From positions 50,199-114,198 of the forward strand of contig MKUZ01000016.1 of the NCBI GenBank assembly GCA_001899065.1: a stretch of 64,000 bases of DNA, in the 5' to 3' direction. The translations under genes were made by a program, and so were the position numbers. Positions 35,991-45,297 of this stretch are shown here, piece after piece. Below the pieces are notes generated by a model. It did not search any database. It was given only the letters and a program-made list of their open reading frames with translations, and had not been told where the DNA came from. Position 1 is the first letter of the stretch, and the number at the start of each line of letters is the position of its first letter. This DNA is from Devosia sp. 66-22. GTDB lineage: Bacteria > Pseudomonadota > Alphaproteobacteria > Rhizobiales > Devosiaceae.

Positions 35991-37180
35991 TTGCCAAGGC
36001 TGCATTGCAGCGCCTCAAGGACGCGCCCTGGCTGCGCGATCCGGCTACGCAGAAAATTTTCGCCCTGCTCGACGGCGAGCGCGGGAAGACGCGCGCGGTG
36101 GGTGGTGCGATCCGCGACACGCTCGTGGATCACGAGCGCGAGGCGACCGAGATCGATTTTGCGACCGAGCTGCTGCCGCGCGAGGTGATGCGGCGAGCGG
36201 GGGAGGCGGGCGTTGCTGCCTATCCCACCGGGATCGAGCATGGGACGATCACGCTCAAGGTCGACGATCGTGTGGCGGAGGTTACAACGCTGCGCGAGGA
36301 CATCGAAACCGACGGCCGGCACGCGGTGGTGCGCTTCGGCTGGGGTTGGACGCGCGACGCGGAGCGGCGCGATTTCACGATGAACGCCCTCTACAGCGAC
36401 ATGGAAGGCGAACTGTTCGACCCGATCAATGGCGTCGAGGACTGCCTCAGCGGAGCCGTGCGGTTCATCGGCGATGCCAACAAGCGGATCGCGGAGGACA
36501 AGCTGCGCGTCTACCGCTTTTTCCGGTTCACGGCGAGCCACGGGCACGAGCAGTTCGACGAAGACGGCCTCGTTGCCGTGCACAAGGCGGCGGGGGACCT
36601 TCACAATATTTCGGCGGAGCGCGTCGGCAATGAGATGCGGCGCATGCTGGCGTTGCCGCGCATCGCCCGAACGCTCGAAACCATGGCACAGACCGGCGTC
36701 CTGAACCTGCCGCCCGACCTGCTCGAGCGCATGGGGACCTACGAGCGGCGCGCACACAAGCCGAACACGATGAGTCGCATGGCGCTGCTGGTGCAGTCGC
36801 TGGGCAGCAAGACCGTCAAGAAGCGCTGGCGGCTGTCGAACGACGAGATCGGGGCAGCGGAGGCGATCCTGCTCGCGGCCAAGCTGATCACCGATTTCCG
36901 TATCAACGAGGCGGCCTACCGGTTTCCCGCGCATTTGTCGGATGCCGTGGAGGTGGCCGCAACCTTCGCGGGGTGGACCGAGGCAGGCAAGTCGGCGATC
37001 GTCGAGCACCTGCGCACCGTTGACGTGCCGAAATTTCCGGTGTCGGGCAACGATTTGCTGCAGACGGGCATGCGGCCCGGTCCGCGGATCGGGGCCGAGC
37101 TCGACCGGCTCGAGCAGAAATGGATCCAGTCGGGCTTCAAGCTCGACCGGAACGCGCTGCTCTCGATCCTGCAGAGATGA
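35987..37180 (+). CDS. cca: CCA tRNA nucleotidyltransferase / poly(A) polymerase family
   Basis: A 397-residue class II nucleotidyltransferase that builds or repairs the tRNA 3'-CCA end. The head domain holds AVGGAIRDTLVD and ATEIDFAT (catalytic acidic pair), then RDAERRDFTMNALY and the flexible-loop and template residues RFIGDANKRIAEDKLRVYRFFRF. A long helical tail follows. GTG start overlapping the nudL stop. As in many alphaproteobacteria it is the PcnB-like short form without HD domain. Confidence 0.93.
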   Translation: MIAKAALQRLKDAPWLRDPATQKIFALLDGERGKTRAVGGAIRDTLVDHEREATEIDFATELLPREVMRRAGEAGVAAYPTGIEHGTITLKVDDRVAEVTTLREDIETDGRHAVVRFGWGWTRDAERRDFTMNALYSDMEGELFDPINGVEDCLSGAVRFIGDANKRIAEDKLRVYRFFRFTASHGHEQFDEDGLVAVHKAAGDLHNISAERVGNEMRRMLALPRIARTLETMAQTGVLNLPPDLLERMGTYERRAHKPNTMSRMALLVQSLGSKTVKKRWRLSNDEIGAAEAILLAAKLITDFRINEAAYRFPAHLSDAVEVAATFAGWTEAGKSAIVEHLRTVDVPKFPVSGNDLLQTGMRPGPRIGAELDRLEQKWIQSGFKLDRNALLSILQR

Positions 37181-37187
37181 GGCGGGC

Positions 37188-37367
37188 TTACTGGGCCGCC
37201 GCCGGTTCGTGAATCCGCTGCTTGATGCGTTCGATCATCTCGGGGCGCACCACGGATTCCGAGTGCACGGAGCGCAGGTGATCGGCCGCGCGGCGGACGA
37301 TCTCGGCGCTGTCCTCGGCCTGAGTATGCCAGGCGCAGCCGGGAACGAGACACTCATATTGCTTCAT
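37188..37367 (-). CDS. DUF1059 small protein
   Basis: A 59-residue protein, MKQYECLVPGCAWHTQAEDS followed by AEIVRRAADHLRSVH. The Cys6, Cys11, His14, His30 and His35 pattern fits the DUF1059 mini-family and could bind a metal, although none is proven. A perfect AGGAGG precedes the ATG by 6 bases. Function unknown. It converges with cca, 7 bp away. Confidence 0.85.
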   Translation of the reverse strand: MKQYECLVPGCAWHTQAEDSAEIVRRAADHLRSVHSESVVRPEMIERIKQRIHEPAAAQ

Positions 37368-38021
37368 CGCAACCTCCTGATGCTGAACAGGAGGAAACGA
37401 GCATGAGCCGGATTGGTTGCCAACCCGGCTTCCGGCGCTGTGGCGCCGGCGAGCGAAAGCGCTCGCCGGCCCTCCGCCGATGTCAAAGAGCGCCGTCCTT
37501 GGCTCCCGATCGAGAGCTGCAGCGGCGAGGCGTGGCCTCGACGCGGGTAGTCCGCAAACAATGAGGCGCGTCGCCTCGCCGCTGCGATCCGGGGGCTCGG
37601 ACGGTCATACGGGAATGGTGGCAGCCTTGAATGCTGGCGCGGCGCCGCTCTGGAGGGATGGAACGACGATCCGCCCATCTGCTCCGCGATGACAGCCGAT
37701 CATGGCCGCCATCTGCGCCGGACCCCGGGCACAGGGGATGCCCGCACGATCCGATATGTCCGCCGGGTGTGGAACGACTTCCACACCACCCGGTCCTGCG
37801 CCCTCGCCCGTTCGTCTCGAGTCGCTCGATGAGGGCGCAGTGGGAGGAGAATACACCCGGTCCGGGGGTACGGGGATAAGTCGGACAAATAAGCCCGGAG
37901 TCGCCTTGGTTCTCAGGGCGTTGCGGGGACAATTTCTGGTCACCTGGTACGTGATTTCCGCTTGCTCACGTCCCCCGACGCGCCGCGCTTCCAGCGTGGG
38001 GCGGATTGGTAGAATGAGAGT
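37368..38021. other. 654-bp gene-poor segment with stacked inverted repeats
   Basis: No confident gene. Perfect or near-perfect hairpins seen: CCGGCGC-TGTG-GCGCCGG (37432-37449); an 11-bp stem with AAAG loop (37445-37470) that shares bases with the first, so the two exclude each other; a 9-bp stem GGTGTGGAA-CGAC-TTCCACACC (37766-37787) nested in CCGGGTG/CACCCGG arms; and 10-bp arms CTGCGCCCTC/GAGGGCGCAG at 37796-37840. It lies downstream of hemF and upstream of the DUF1059 gene. It could hold a structured RNA, a terminator cluster, or decayed sequence. Searches by eye for tmRNA, SRP, RNase P and tRNA signatures were negative. Confidence 0.5.
37403..37564 (+). CDS. Possible small Arg/Cys-rich ORF
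   Basis: A 53-codon frame starting MSRIGCQPGFRRCGAGERKR with a strong AGGAGGAA 7 bases before its ATG. The predicted peptide is highly basic (about a quarter Arg) with three cysteines, and its first half is forced by the overlapping hairpins, so composition may be accidental. It could be a leader peptide whose translation decides between the mutually exclusive hairpins inside it. No downstream gene in this direction exists before hemF, which weakens that idea. Confidence 0.25.
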   Translation: MSRIGCQPGFRRCGAGERKRSPALRRCQRAPSLAPDRELQRRGVASTRVVRKQ

Positions 38022-38873
38022 CTAGGGCCAACGGACTTCGGGGGGCATCGAGCTCAGGATGGCTTCGACATTGCCGCCGGTCTTGAGGCCGAACGTGGTG
38101 CCGCGGTCGTAGAGCAGATTAAATTCGACGTAGCGGCCGCGGCGGATCAGTTGCTCGTTGCGGTCGGCCTCGGTCCAGCCCGCCGAGACGTTGCGCCGGA
38201 CGAGGGCCGGGTAGATGTCGAGGAAGGCTTTGGCGACGTCCTGCGTGAAAGCGAAGTCGGCGTTCCAGTCGCCGGAATTGTGATTATCGTAGAAGATGCC
38301 GCCGATGCCGCGCGGTTCATTGCGGTGCTTGAGGAAGAAGTACTCGTCGCACCACTGCTTGTAGCGGCCATAATCGACGCCGTGCGCGTCGCAGGCGGCG
38401 CGATAGGCGGAGTGGAAGGCGATGCTGTCGGGGTCGGACTGCGTGCGGCGACGGTCGAGGACGGGGGTGAGGTCGCCGCCGCCGCCGAACCACCATTTGC
38501 CGGTGACGATCATGCGGACATTCATGTGAGCCGCAGGAACGTTGGGGTTTCGGGGGTGGACGATGACCGAGACGCCGGCACTCCAGAACTCTGCACCCGC
38601 CTCGGTGTGGGGCATCTGGCGGGCAAATTCGTCGCTGAAGGTGCCGTGGACGACCGAGATGTGGACGCCAGCCTTCTCGAAGACCTGGCCATGCAGCATG
38701 CCCATCTCGCCGCCGCCGCCATCGGGGCGGGTCCAGGGCTCGATCGCGAACCGGTCCGAGCCGCCGTTTTCGACCTCGATGCGGTCGAGTTCGGCGGTGA
38801 GGTCGTCGCGGAACTGGCGGAAGAAGGCGGCGGCGCGGGCTTTTTTGGCTTCGATATCAACGGGAAGGGTCAT
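38022..38873 (-). CDS. hemF: Oxygen-dependent coproporphyrinogen III oxidase
   Basis: A 283-residue HemF that decarboxylates two propionates of coproporphyrinogen III to vinyl groups in heme synthesis. Family stretches: [44 protein letters not shown], and [18 protein letters not shown] near the C-terminus. Length is normal. Four-base overlap with trmL upstream (ATGA). Heme supply next to the petABC operon fits, though petABC runs in the opposite direction. Confidence 0.97.
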   Translation of the reverse strand: MTLPVDIEAKKARAAAFFRQFRDDLTAELDRIEVENGGSDRFAIEPWTRPDGGGGEMGMLHGQVFEKAGVHISVVHGTFSDEFARQMPHTEAGAEFWSAGVSVIVHPRNPNVPAAHMNVRMIVTGKWWFGGGGDLTPVLDRRRTQSDPDSIAFHSAYRAACDAHGVDYGRYKQWCDEYFFLKHRNEPRGIGGIFYDNHNSGDWNADFAFTQDVAKAFLDIYPALVRRNVSAGWTEADRNEQLIRRGRYVEFNLLYDRGTTFGLKTGGNVEAILSSMPPEVRWP

Positions 38874-39340
38874 ATGAGGCTCGCGAAGGCATTGGTCTGG
38901 CGGAGGGCTTCGCCCACTATCATGGCGCCGGCGATGGCGACATTGATCGAGCGCAGGCCGGGACGCATGGGGATGCGGATGCGGGCGTCGGCGGCAGCGG
39001 CGACTGTATCCGGAACGCCGGCGCTTTCGCGCCCGACGATGATGATATCCCCCTCAACGAATGCAAAGGCATAGGCACTTTCGGGTGCTTTGGTGGTCAA
39101 TAACACCAAACGACGACGAGCCTGGCGGCGCCAGCCGTCGAAATGGTCGTAGCTGTCATGCTCAATGAAGTCGGCCTGCCCGATGTAGTCGAGACCGCCG
39201 CGCTTGAGCTCCCGGGGCGAGAATGGGAAGCCGGTGGGATGGATGATGTGCACGCGAACGCCGAGGCAGGCACCGAGGCGCAGCAGCGTGCCGGTGTTCT
39301 GGGCGATGTCCGGTTGGTAGAGGGCGAGGTCGATGGTCAT
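38870..39340 (-). CDS. trmL: tRNA (cytidine(34)-2'-O)-methyltransferase TrmL
   Basis: A 156-residue SPOUT methyltransferase that 2'-O-methylates the wobble position of tRNA-Leu. The N-terminal [20 protein letters not shown] and the knot motifs [32 protein letters not shown] are complete. The start at 39340 has a GGAG 6 bases upstream; an in-frame ATG four codons earlier is less well placed. A hairpin ACCGGA-AAGC-TCCGGT (39362-39377) and a TATACC -10-like box lie in its 5' region. Confidence 0.95.
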   Translation of the reverse strand: MTIDLALYQPDIAQNTGTLLRLGACLGVRVHIIHPTGFPFSPRELKRGGLDYIGQADFIEHDSYDHFDGWRRQARRRLVLLTTKAPESAYAFAFVEGDIIIVGRESAGVPDTVAAAADARIRIPMRPGLRSINVAIAGAMIVGEALRQTNAFASLI

Positions 39341-39553
39341 CGCAGGCTCCATGCCATACCGACCGGAAAGCTCCGGTGGGTATAGTGTCGCAGCGGGTTT
39401 TCGCCTGTCCCGCCCGTCTGGACAAGTTCTGGTGAGAGTGCCAAAAGACGCCACAATCACGCGCCGTTGAGGGCGAGTGACGCTATGTGTTGCGCGCGGC
39501 GCGGGGCCCGCAAAGCGCTGCAAAACCAGACATCAGGCAGGGATAGTTCCACC

Positions 39554-40096
39554 TTGGCGACAGAATCGAATTTGGCGCACAACGACCAGCCCAATCCGGG
39601 CCGGCGCGACTTCCTCTATGTTGCGACCGCGGCCGTGGGTGCAGTGGGCGTCGGCGCAGTGGCTTGGCCGGTGATCAACCAGATGAACCCGGACGCGTCG
39701 GTGCTCGCACTGGCATCGACCGAGTTCGACCTGTCGGGCGTCGAGGAAGGCTCCTCCGTCACGATCAAGTGGCGCGGCTCGCCGGTGTTCGTGCGTCACC
39801 GCACCGCCGCCGAGATCGAAGAAGCCCGCGCCGTGCCGATGTCCGATCTCAAGGATCCGGAGACCGACGAAGCCCGCGTCAAGGAAGGCCACGACCAGTA
39901 CTTGGTGATGGTGGCGCTGTGCACGCACCTTGGCTGCGTGCCGGTGGGTGATGCCGGCGAGTTCGGCGGCTGGTTCTGCCCGTGCCACGGCTCGGAGTAC
40001 GACACCTCGGGCCGCATCCGCAAAGGTCCCGCTCCCAAGAACCTGGTGGTTCCGCCCTACCAGTTCCTGAGCGACAGCGTGATTCAGATCGGTTGA
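39554..40096 (+). CDS. petA: Ubiquinol-cytochrome c reductase Rieske iron-sulfur subunit
   Basis: The 180-residue Rieske protein of the bc1 complex. The twin-arginine anchor [20 protein letters not shown] (residues 16-35) keeps it in the membrane. Cluster ligands: Cys123, His125, Cys142, His145 (CTHLGC and CPCHGS), with disulfide Cys128-Cys144. A TTG start at 39554 gives the usual 16-residue lead before the RR motif; longer starts add a basic stretch unlike the family. Stop overlaps petB by one base. Confidence 0.93.
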   Translation: MATESNLAHNDQPNPGRRDFLYVATAAVGAVGVGAVAWPVINQMNPDASVLALASTEFDLSGVEEGSSVTIKWRGSPVFVRHRTAAEIEEARAVPMSDLKDPETDEARVKEGHDQYLVMVALCTHLGCVPVGDAGEFGGWFCPCHGSEYDTSGRIRKGPAPKNLVVPPYQFLSDSVIQIG

Positions 40097-41385
40097 TGGG
40101 GAAAGACCAGATGTCCTCGCATACGAGCAACTACACCCCCTCCACCGGCATCGAGAAGTGGCTGGACGACCGGCTGCCGCTGATCAGGTTCTCCAAGGAG
40201 CACCTGATGGATTATCCGACGCCCAGGAACCTCAACTACTGGTGGACCGGCGGCGCGATCCTGACCTTCATGCTGGCGGCGCAGATCGTCACCGGCATCA
40301 TCCTTGCGATGCACTACACGCCGCAGGTCGACCTCGCCTTCGACTCGGTGGAGCACATCCGCCGCGACGTCAATTCGGGCCGCATCATCCAGGCCACCCA
40401 CGCGGTGGGCGCCTCGATGTTCTTTGCCGCCGTCTACATGCACATCTTCCGCGGGCTGTATTTCGGCTCGTACAAGGCGCCGCGCGAGATCCTGTGGATC
40501 CTGGGCGTCATCATCTTCCTGCTCATGATGGCGACCGCCTTCATGGGCTACGTGCTGCCCTGGGGCCAGATGAGCTTCTGGGCCGCCGCTGTGATCACCA
40601 ACATCTTCGCCGCCATTCCGGTGATCGGCGATCCGATCCTGCAGCTGCTGCGCGGCGGCTTTGCCGTGGATAACCCCACGCTCAACCGCTTCTTCTCGCT
40701 GCACTACCTGCTGCCGTTCATCATCGCGGCGGTGGTTGGGCTGCATATCTGGGCGCTGCACGTGCCGGGCAACAACAACCCTGTTGGCGTCGAGGTGAAG
40801 AGCGAGCGCGACACGCTGCCGTTCCATCCGTTCTACACGATGAAGGACCTGTTCGCGGTGGTGGTGTTCTGCATCCCGTTCGCCTGGTTCGTGTTCTTCG
40901 CGCCCGACATCCTGGGGCACCCGGACAACTACATCCAGGCCAACCCGCTGGTGACGCCGCCGCACATCGTGCCCGAATGGTACTTCCTGCCGTTCTACGC
41001 GATCCTGCGCGCCATCGACTTCAACTTCATCCTCGACAGCAAGCTGCTGGGCGTCATCGCCTTCGGCGGCTCGATCCTGATCCTGTTCTTCCTGCCCTGG
41101 CTGGATACGAGCAAGGTCCGCTCGGGTACGTTCCGGCCGATGTTCAAGTGGTTCTACTGGGTGTTCGTGGCCAACTTCGTGCTGCTCACCTGGTATGGTG
41201 CCCAGGCGCCGGACATGAAGGTGCTCGGCAACTTCACGGTGGCCGATACCTCCAAGCTCTCGGTGCTCTACTACTTCGCGTACTTCATCGTGATCCTGCC
41301 GCTCCTGAGCCGGTTCGAGAAGCCGCGACCGCTGCCGAACTCGATCTCGGAAGCGGTGCTCAAGCCCGCTCCAGCCACGAACTGA
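40096..41385 (+). CDS. petB: Cytochrome b of the bc1 complex
   Basis: The 429-residue, eight-helix quinol-oxidising subunit carrying hemes bL and bH. Typical segments: [21 protein letters not shown], the first heme ligand [33 protein letters not shown], the [14 protein letters not shown] stretch of the Qo site, and [20 protein letters not shown]. The ATG at 40111 with a GGGGAAAG ahead of it is an alternative start 15 bases later. Second gene of petABC. Confidence 0.96.
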   Translation: MGKDQMSSHTSNYTPSTGIEKWLDDRLPLIRFSKEHLMDYPTPRNLNYWWTGGAILTFMLAAQIVTGIILAMHYTPQVDLAFDSVEHIRRDVNSGRIIQATHAVGASMFFAAVYMHIFRGLYFGSYKAPREILWILGVIIFLLMMATAFMGYVLPWGQMSFWAAAVITNIFAAIPVIGDPILQLLRGGFAVDNPTLNRFFSLHYLLPFIIAAVVGLHIWALHVPGNNNPVGVEVKSERDTLPFHPFYTMKDLFAVVVFCIPFAWFVFFAPDILGHPDNYIQANPLVTPPHIVPEWYFLPFYAILRAIDFNFILDSKLLGVIAFGGSILILFFLPWLDTSKVRSGTFRPMFKWFYWVFVANFVLLTWYGAQAPDMKVLGNFTVADTSKLSVLYYFAYFIVILPLLSRFEKPRPLPNSISEAVLKPAPATN

Positions 41386-41404
41386 TCGCCAGGACCGTAC
41401 AGCA

Positions 41405-42247
41405 ATGATCAAGATTTCGACCATCTTCGCTGCCGGCCTGATCGCCCTGGGGCTCGCCGCCCCGGTGGTGGCGCAGGAGCATCAGACCCCCCAGATCGAA
41501 CGCCAGCAGTGGAGCTTTGCCGGCATCTTCGGCAAGTATGACGAGCATCAGCTCCAGCGCGGTTTCCAGGTGTTCCGCGAAGTATGCGCGAACTGCCACG
41601 GCGCCAAGCTGCTCGCCTTCCGCAATCTTGCGGAAGAGGGCGGCCCGATGTTCTCGGAAGAGCAGGTGAAGGCACTCGCCGCCGAGTACACGATCAACGA
41701 TCCGGAAGCCGAGGGCGGCACCCGCAAGGGCCTGACGTCCGACCGCTGGCCGGGCACCGGCCAGAGCGACGCCGACCAGATCGCGGCGTTCGGCATCGTG
41801 CCGCCCGACCTGTCGGTGATCGCCAAGGCGCGGTCGATCACCTCGCCGTTCCCGCAGTGGATCTTCAACTACTTCACCACCTATTCGGAAGGCGGGCCGG
41901 ACTATCTGCACGCCCTGCTGATGGGCTACGAGGAGACCCCGCCCGAGGGCGCGGAGATCCCCGACGGCAAGTTCTACAACCACGTGTTCCCCGGCCACGC
42001 GATCGGCATGCCGCCACCGCTGGCCGACGGGCAGGTGCCCTACGCCAATGAGGACGGCTCGGAAGTGCCGGCCGAGATGCTGACGGCGGAGCAGTATTCC
42101 AAGGACGTTTCGGCATTCCTGATGTGGGTGGCCGAACCGCACCTCAACAGCCAGAAGGCGGCGGGCTTCCGCGTGCTGACCTTCCTGATCCTGTTCGCGG
42201 TGCTGATGTGGTTCGTCAAGCAGCGGCTGTGGCGCCGGGTTCACTGA
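41405..42247 (+). CDS. petC: Cytochrome c1 of the bc1 complex
   Basis: A 280-residue periplasmic heme protein: signal peptide (1 to about 23, ending VVAQ), heme motif CANCH (61-65), axial Met in the GHAIGMPPPL segment, and a C-terminal membrane anchor (VLTFLILFAVLMWFVKQRLW). It passes electrons from the Rieske centre to cytochrome c. Nineteen-base gap from petB. The operon ends at the intrinsic terminator that follows. Confidence 0.97.
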   Translation: MIKISTIFAAGLIALGLAAPVVAQEHQTPQIERQQWSFAGIFGKYDEHQLQRGFQVFREVCANCHGAKLLAFRNLAEEGGPMFSEEQVKALAAEYTINDPEAEGGTRKGLTSDRWPGTGQSDADQIAAFGIVPPDLSVIAKARSITSPFPQWIFNYFTTYSEGGPDYLHALLMGYEETPPEGAEIPDGKFYNHVFPGHAIGMPPPLADGQVPYANEDGSEVPAEMLTAEQYSKDVSAFLMWVAEPHLNSQKAAGFRVLTFLILFAVLMWFVKQRLWRRVH

Positions 42248-42270
42248 ACCTCGCCGCGATGTGGTTTTTG

Positions 42271-42297
42271 AGGGGCGCTTCGGCGCCCCTTTTGCTT
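42271..42297 (+). terminator. Intrinsic terminator of petABC
   Basis: AGGGGCGC-TTCG-GCGCCCCT, a perfect 8-bp stem with a UUCG tetraloop, followed by TTTGCTTT. It starts 24 bases after the petC stop. This is the clearest Rho-independent terminator in the window. Confidence 0.93.
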
Positions 42298-42435
42298 TGC
42301 GGGGAATGACATCCGGGAGGTGGCGACGTCGTTGGAGCCCACTCCATCCTTGATGGGACGCCGGGCCCTGCGGAGGCGCGCGAGACTTTTCATGGGCGGC
42401 GTGGGTCGCTACATTGGGGCGACGCAGGAGGCATG

Positions 42436-42630
42436 ATGTCGGCGATCCGGACGGCAGCGGCGATGATCGGGGTGGCCATGACCGTGGCGCGGCATCCGCT
42501 GCTGCGCGCGGCGGTGCGGGCGGCACCGCATGTGGTGACGCCGCAGGCGCGCGCCAGGGCCAAGGACGCCACGCTGGAGGCGGCATTCCAGGCGGGCAAG
42601 CTCGCCCGCAAGATCGTGAAGCGCGGCTGA
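42436..42630 (+). CDS. Small basic hypothetical protein ahead of apt
   Basis: A 64-residue protein MSAIRTAAAMIGVAMTVARH, Ala/Arg-rich, with a short hydrophobic helix near the N-terminus and a charged helical tail ending KLARKIVKRG. AGGAGG stands 5 bases before this ATG (an ATG one codon earlier is too close to it). The stop overlaps the apt start by one base, so the two are co-translated. No family recognised. Confidence 0.65.
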   Translation: MSAIRTAAAMIGVAMTVARHPLLRAAVRAAPHVVTPQARARAKDATLEAAFQAGKLARKIVKRG

Positions 42631-43160
42631 TGCTCGACCTCAAATCGCTGATCCGGTCGATCCCCGACTACCCCAAGCCGGGCATTCTGTTTCGCGACAT
42701 CACCACGCTGATCGAGCACCCGCAGGGATTCCGCGAGAGCGTTGAACGGCTCGCGGCGGCGCATCGCGACCGCGGCATCACGCATGTTGCCGGCATCGAG
42801 GCGCGCGGCTTCATCTTCGGCGCGGGCGTGGCGATCGCGCTGGGCGTGGGTTTCGTGCCGATCCGCAAGCGCGGCAAGCTGCCGGGCGCGACGATCGGGC
42901 AGAACTACACCCTCGAATACGGCGTCGACACGATCGAGATTCACGCCGACGTGCTGAATGGCGCGCACAAGGTGCTGCTGATCGACGATTTGATCGCAAC
43001 GGGCGGGACGGCGCTGGCGGCGGTGGGGCTGCTGCGGCGCACCGGGGCGGTGGTCGAGCATGCGGGCTTCGTGATCGACCTGTTCGACCTGGGGGGCGCC
43101 GACAAGCTCAGGGCGCTGGGCGTCGCGATCGAGAGCCTGGTGCCGTTTCCGGGGCATTGA
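42630..43160 (+). CDS. apt: Adenine phosphoribosyltransferase
   Basis: A 176-residue enzyme that salvages adenine to AMP with PRPP. IPDYPKPGILFRDITTL at the N-terminus, GIEARGFIFG, and the PRPP loop VLLIDDLIATGGTALAA are diagnostic. With prs (59.1 kb), pgeF (60.2 kb) and the catabolic locus at the left, the window covers both salvage and breakdown of purines, although these are separate transcription units. Confidence 0.97.
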   Translation: MLDLKSLIRSIPDYPKPGILFRDITTLIEHPQGFRESVERLAAAHRDRGITHVAGIEARGFIFGAGVAIALGVGFVPIRKRGKLPGATIGQNYTLEYGVDTIEIHADVLNGAHKVLLIDDLIATGGTALAAVGLLRRTGAVVEHAGFVIDLFDLGGADKLRALGVAIESLVPFPGH

Positions 43161-43189
43161 GGGGGCGGCGAACCGCCTCCTCGTCTTCA

Positions 43190-43354
43190 CTAATCCTTGC
43201 GGATGAGCTGTCCCAGCGCGGGCAGGACGATGGCGGGCGCCGGCCTTGCGGCCTCGGGCGCCTTGCGCGGCGCCGTTGCCTTGCGGTCTGAAGCCGCGTT
43301 CCAGTTCTGCTTCGAGATCGGGGCTGGGCGCTGATAGGTCATGAATTTGGGCAT
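43190..43354 (-). CDS. Small hypothetical protein (MPKFMTYQRP-type)
   Basis: A 54-residue protein beginning MPKFMTYQRPAPISKQNWNA with an Ala/Pro-rich middle and the tail VLPALGQLIRKD. AAGGAG lies 6 bases before the ATG. No membrane segment and no recognised domain. It converges with apt. The strong ribosome site and non-random N-terminal motif support a real gene. Confidence 0.6.
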   Translation of the reverse strand: MPKFMTYQRPAPISKQNWNAASDRKATAPRKAPEAARPAPAIVLPALGQLIRKD

Positions 43355-43674
43355 AGATTCTCCTTCCCCCGCCACGCACGCAAAGCGGCGCAGAGGGAGT
43401 GCGGGCGCGGCCCGCGAGGGCGCGCGCGATCACGGTGGGTGCGATGAGACTGGACGGGAGGGGGCCGGACGACAATGTCCGCGAGGTTTGCGACTCCGGA
43501 GAGTCGCTCTAGATCCTCAGCATCGTGCTTGCCGACATACCCGCATCACCTGCCGCACGCTGGGCGTGGGAAGGGCGATGGCTTGGCGTCCGCAGCGATG
43601 CTCAGATCATTTGGTGACGGGACCTCGGGTCGGGAAGGCCGGGACCATAGGGACGGAGCAGCGATGCGTCAACC
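43355..43674. other. 320-bp spacer without a gene
   Basis: No coding frame with a convincing start. It holds the hairpins GCGGGC-GCG-GCCCGC (near 43410) and GCGACTC-CGGA-GAGTCGC (43490-43507). It should contain the promoter of the small minus-strand gene ending at 43190 and the 3' end of the DMT transporter unit. Confidence 0.5.
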
Positions 43675-44505
43675 CTAGGCGAGCTTGAGCACGGCGGCGC
43701 CGGCCGCGATGATGAGGACGGCGACGATGCGCGTGCGCGTGACGCGTTCCTTGAGGACGAGGGCGGCGATGAGCGTGCCGAACAGGATGGAGGTTTCGCG
43801 CAGCGCGGCAACCAGCGGAATGGGCGCCTGCGTCATGGCCCACAGCACAAGGCCGTAGGAGATGAGCGTACCCAGGCCGCCGGCGAGGCCCAGGTGCCAG
43901 TTGCGCCGCGCATAGGCAGGAAAGTCGCGGCGCGTGACGAGCGCCCAGGCGGCGAGGGGAACGCCGGTTAGAATGAAGATCCACATGGTGTAAGCGGCGG
44001 GCGAACCGGAGGCGCGGACGCCGAAGCCGTCGACCAACGTGTAGGAGGCGATGACGAGGGCGTTGACCATGGCGAAGGCCATGCCGCGGCCATTGCCGCC
44101 GGTACCGCCCAGGGTGAGGCTCAACAGGCCCACCGAGACGAGCGCGACACCGATCCAGCCGGCGGTCGAGATGGCCATGCCGAGGGCGAGGCTCGAGACC
44201 AGGGCCACCAAGAGCGGCGGCGCGCCGCGCATCAGAGGATAGGCGCGGCTCATATCGGCGTGGCGATAGGCGCTGGCAACGAGTGTGTAGTAGGCGATCT
44301 CGAGGACGCCGGAGATGGCGAGGTAGGGCCATGCGGCGGGCGCTATGGGCGGCAGGAAGGGTAAGCAGACAATGCCGACGGCGGCGCCCGAAGCGGCCAC
44401 GAGGATGGTGGTGAGCAGCGTATCGCTGCCGCCCTTTACGATGGCGTTCCAGACGGCATGGAGGGCGGCCGAGAACAGGATGACGCAGAAGACGAACAGG
44501 GACAT
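43675..44505 (-). CDS. DMT/EamA-family transporter
   Basis: A 276-residue membrane protein with ten hydrophobic helices in two EamA repeats (first repeat with AVWNAIVKGG and AYPLMRGAPPLLVAL; second with ETSILFGTLIAALVLKERVT). Members export or import small metabolites; substrate unknown. The stop is in a promoter-poor spacer, and the gene reads away from the LuxR-type regulator gene 64 bp upstream, which is on the same strand. Confidence 0.88.
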   Translation of the reverse strand: MSLFVFCVILFSAALHAVWNAIVKGGSDTLLTTILVAASGAAVGIVCLPFLPPIAPAAWPYLAISGVLEIAYYTLVASAYRHADMSRAYPLMRGAPPLLVALVSSLALGMAISTAGWIGVALVSVGLLSLTLGGTGGNGRGMAFAMVNALVIASYTLVDGFGVRASGSPAAYTMWIFILTGVPLAAWALVTRRDFPAYARRNWHLGLAGGLGTLISYGLVLWAMTQAPIPLVAALRETSILFGTLIAALVLKERVTRTRIVAVLIIAAGAAVLKLA

Positions 44506-44569
44506 CGGCCGGGCCGCGAAAGGGAGCGCCGGACCCTATGCCGAAGGCGCACCGGGCGCCAGCCCCGAC

Positions 44570-44848
44570 TCAGCGCGAGGGCTGGTGACGCTGCGCCAGC
44601 GCAATCATGCGGACGGCCTGGGTGAGGTTCTTGACCTCAAGCTTGGCCAGGACCTGCTGGCGGTGGAGCTCGACGGTGCGGACCGAGATGCCCAGATTGC
44701 CTGCCGAGTCGCCGGCCGTCTCGCCCGAGATGGCACGCTTGAGCACCTCGAGCTCACGCGGCGTCAGGCGCTCGAGGCCACTGCGGACCCTCGCGAGACG
44801 CTGCTCGGGGACGTCGTCCAAGAGGTCGTCGAAGCTGTGTTGCGGCAT
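44570..44848 (-). CDS. Stand-alone LuxR-type HTH protein
   Basis: A 92-residue protein with only a short head (MPQHSFDDLLDDVPEQRLAR) and a FixJ/NarL-type helix-turn-helix (LTPRELEVLKRAISGETAGD, continuing to SVRTVELHRQQVLAKL). The receiver or sensor domain is missing, as in small GerE-like regulators. GGAGG stands 7 bases before the chosen ATG, which excludes a longer start 21 codons upstream. Likely a constitutively competent DNA-binding protein; targets unknown. Confidence 0.8.
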   Translation of the reverse strand: MPQHSFDDLLDDVPEQRLARVRSGLERLTPRELEVLKRAISGETAGDSAGNLGISVRTVELHRQQVLAKLEVKNLTQAVRMIALAQRHQPSR

Positions 44849-44936
44849 ATTATCCTCCGCAATTTGTCGAATAACATAGCTGAGGCGCCGGCGTTCCGGC
44901 GAGGCAAGCAAAAGTGAGGCTGGAGTCGAGTTCCAG

Positions 44937-45293
44937 TCAGCGTGGTTTGCAGACCAGAACCGCTTTCTCCGGATTGTAAAGGGTCAGGACGTCGCCACCC
45001 TCGGCGGCAAAGGTGACGAGACCGTAGCCGATGCCGACGCTGGCGAGGTTGCCATCGAGGAAACGGACGCCGTCCGAGCCCATTTCGGCATTTCCGGTGC
45101 CCGAGGCGCTCGAACCGAAATTGGCCGAAGCATAGCCGTAGCTGCCGGCAAAGACGGTCAGCAGGCCTGCCTTGGTATTGTCGATGAGCGCGGTGCAGCC
45201 CCAATTGCCCTCGGCGGGGCTGACGGTGACGCCCTGGGCGAAGGCGGGCGAAACCAGCGTCAGGAGGCTCAAGGCGAGGGCGATGCGGCGCAT
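44937..45293 (-). CDS. Secreted small protein, one predicted disulfide
   Basis: A 118-residue protein with a signal peptide (MRRIALALSLLTLVSPAFAQ) and a mature Gly/Ser/Ala-rich, beta-like domain. Two cysteines, one in NWGCTALI and one in VLVCKPR at the end, could pair across the domain. It follows the MaoC pair by 5 bases and is probably co-transcribed. No family recognised. Confidence 0.65.
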   Translation of the reverse strand: MRRIALALSLLTLVSPAFAQGVTVSPAEGNWGCTALIDNTKAGLLTVFAGSYGYASANFGSSASGTGNAEMGSDGVRFLDGNLASVGIGYGLVTFAAEGGDVLTLYNPEKAVLVCKPR

Positions 45294-45297
45294 CAAA

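Noticed and set aside
37417..37943. Several 60-150-codon frames in the gene-poor segment
   Set aside because: All are Arg/Pro/Ser-rich, on both strands and in several frames, without starts or motifs; hairpins dominate the sequence.
37368..38021. tmRNA, RNase P RNA, SRP RNA or tRNA in the gene-poor segment
   Set aside because: No matching conserved cores (no GTTCRANYC T-loop, no GGAAGCAGCC SRP loop, no RNase P P4 elements) were found by eye.
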